DNA of 15,792 nucleotides from UBA1146 sp050256555 (GTDB lineage Bacteria; Planctomycetota; UBA8108; UBA1146): contig JBBWWC010000311.1 of NCBI GenBank assembly GCA_050256555.1, forward strand, positions 1 to 15,792, written 5' to 3'. The stretch's first letter is position 1, and every line of letters begins with the position of its first letter. Below, piece by piece: positions 15,118 to 15,792 of this stretch. A program made the position numbers and the translations under genes. The notes under the pieces are model-generated. The model made no database searches and was not told where the DNA came from. It saw nothing but the letters and a program-made list of their open reading frames with translations.

Positions 15118-15792
15118 CAGTTCTTCTCTTCCTTGTCTTCAGCTTTTCTTTTCAGGTCGTATTTATCTATCTTCTGATCCAACGTAGGTCGCGAGATACC
15201 GAGCTGCCGTGAGGTTTGGCTCTTGTTCCAATTATTCTCCTGCAGAGTCGCAGCGAGAACCTGCCGCTCCAGTCCTTCAGTCGCCTCGGCTACAAGTTCA
15301 CGCAGCGTACCACGCATCGGTTCTCTATCGGTCGATCCTGGTCGGTGGGAAAGAACTGAAGGGGAAATCGATTCTGGAGTGATCACATCGCCGGACAATG
15401 CGACCAATCTTTCGACTTCATTCTCCAGCTGACGAACATTCCCGGGCCAGGGGCTGTGATAAAGTGCATACAGTGCGCGGGGATCCAGCTTGGGACGATC
15501 CAACCCCAGTCGAGAACAGGCCAGGTCGATGAAATGATCCACCAGCAAGGGGATGTCTTCACGTCTCTCACGCAAGGCAGGGAGATGCGCAGTCAATACA
15601 TTTAAACGGTAGTAGAGATCTTCTCGAAACCGACCATCTCGAACCATCTCGCCGAGTCTTTGATTGGTGGCCGAGACAATTCGAACATCGACCTTTACAG
15701 TTTCTCTTCCGCCTACCGGACGAAATTGGCCATCCTCGATGACTCTTAACAACTTCGCCTGAAGGTCAGGACTCATATCGCCAATCTCATCG
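15117..15792 (-). CDS. Sigma-54 (NtrC-type) transcriptional activator, C-terminal part only
   Basis: About 225 residues are visible; the gene continues past the right edge. The frame is open to the edge, and the internal ATG at 15776 is not the start, because the residues before it (DEIGD) are the end of the Walker B motif. Visible parts are sensor I (VRIVSATNQ), the arginine-finger stretch GRFREDLYYRLNVL, sensor II (PWPGNVRQLENEVERLV) and a Fis-type helix-turn-helix (about the last 50 residues: ENNWNKSQTSRQLGISRPTL). These belong to bacterial enhancer-binding proteins that remodel RNA polymerase-sigma54 at -24/-12 promoters. The GAFTGA loop, Walker A and any N-terminal sensor or FHA domain lie outside. 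It ends TGATG into the FHA gene, so it is very likely the first or an early gene of this operon and may control it. Confidence 0.93.
   Translation of the reverse strand, partial: DEIGDMSPDLQAKLLRVIEDGQFRPVGGRETVKVDVRIVSATNQRLGEMVRDGRFREDLYYRLNVLTAHLPALRERREDIPLLVDHFIDLACSRLGLDRPKLDPRALYALYHSPWPGNVRQLENEVERLVALSGDVITPESISPSVLSHRPGSTDREPMRGTLRELVAEATEGLERQVLAATLQENNWNKSQTSRQLGISRPTLDQKIDKYDLKRKAEDKEEKN

Noticed and set aside
1..15792. A -24/-12 sigma-54 promoter within the window
   Set aside because: There is no intergenic space and I found no convincing TGGCAC-N5-TTGC pair; the promoter is expected beyond the right edge.

Overview
The window is one densely packed minus-strand operon fragment. 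It holds eight co-directional genes with no intergenic gap anywhere, and it runs off both edges. Read right to left, the order is: the C-terminal part of a sigma-54 (NtrC-type) activator; a large double-FHA membrane protein; a GspL-type protein (PilM and PilN fused); a GspM/PilO-type protein; a 126-residue membrane-anchored protein in the PilP/GspC position; a secreted TPR protein with a C-terminal jelly-roll; a major pseudopilin GspG; a GspH-type pseudopilin with a LamG domain inserted; and a giant GspK-type minor pseudopilin that is still open after 1803 codons at the left edge. No RNA genes, mobile elements, CRISPR arrays, promoters or terminators were seen. The plus strand appears to hold only antisense shadow frames.

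The machinery belongs to the type II secretion / type IV pilus superfamily. GspL and GspM (and probably the 126-residue protein) would form the inner-membrane assembly platform. GspG would form the pseudopilus shaft, and the GspH-like and GspK proteins its tip. The secretin, ATPase, GspF, GspI, GspJ and prepilin peptidase are not in the window. They may lie beyond the left edge or elsewhere in the genome.

The unusual feature is decoration. Canonical GspH and GspK are small proteins. Here the GspH-like protein carries a concanavalin/LamG-like jelly-roll inside its globular domain. GspK has a huge exodomain with a LamG-like domain, which looks split by an insertion of about 440 residues, and about six copies of a short beta-rich module (G-x-L-L-V..E-x-I-x-Y ... 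RG..GT....H..GTPV). One of these copies sits inside the GspK core itself. The TPR protein and the FHA protein also carry jelly-roll-like exported domains. I infer a specialised pseudopilus with a large, possibly glycan- or surface-binding tip, controlled by a sigma-54 activator and an FHA phosphothreonine-reading (or YscD-like scaffolding) protein.

The organism is a diderm bacterium with moderate GC. The gene style (signal peptide plus a short VELTNG-type beta module plus TPR; LamG-bearing prepilins; FHA plus sigma-54) resembles Planctomycetota and other PVC or uncultured marine lineages. That placement is an inference from style, not from a marker gene.
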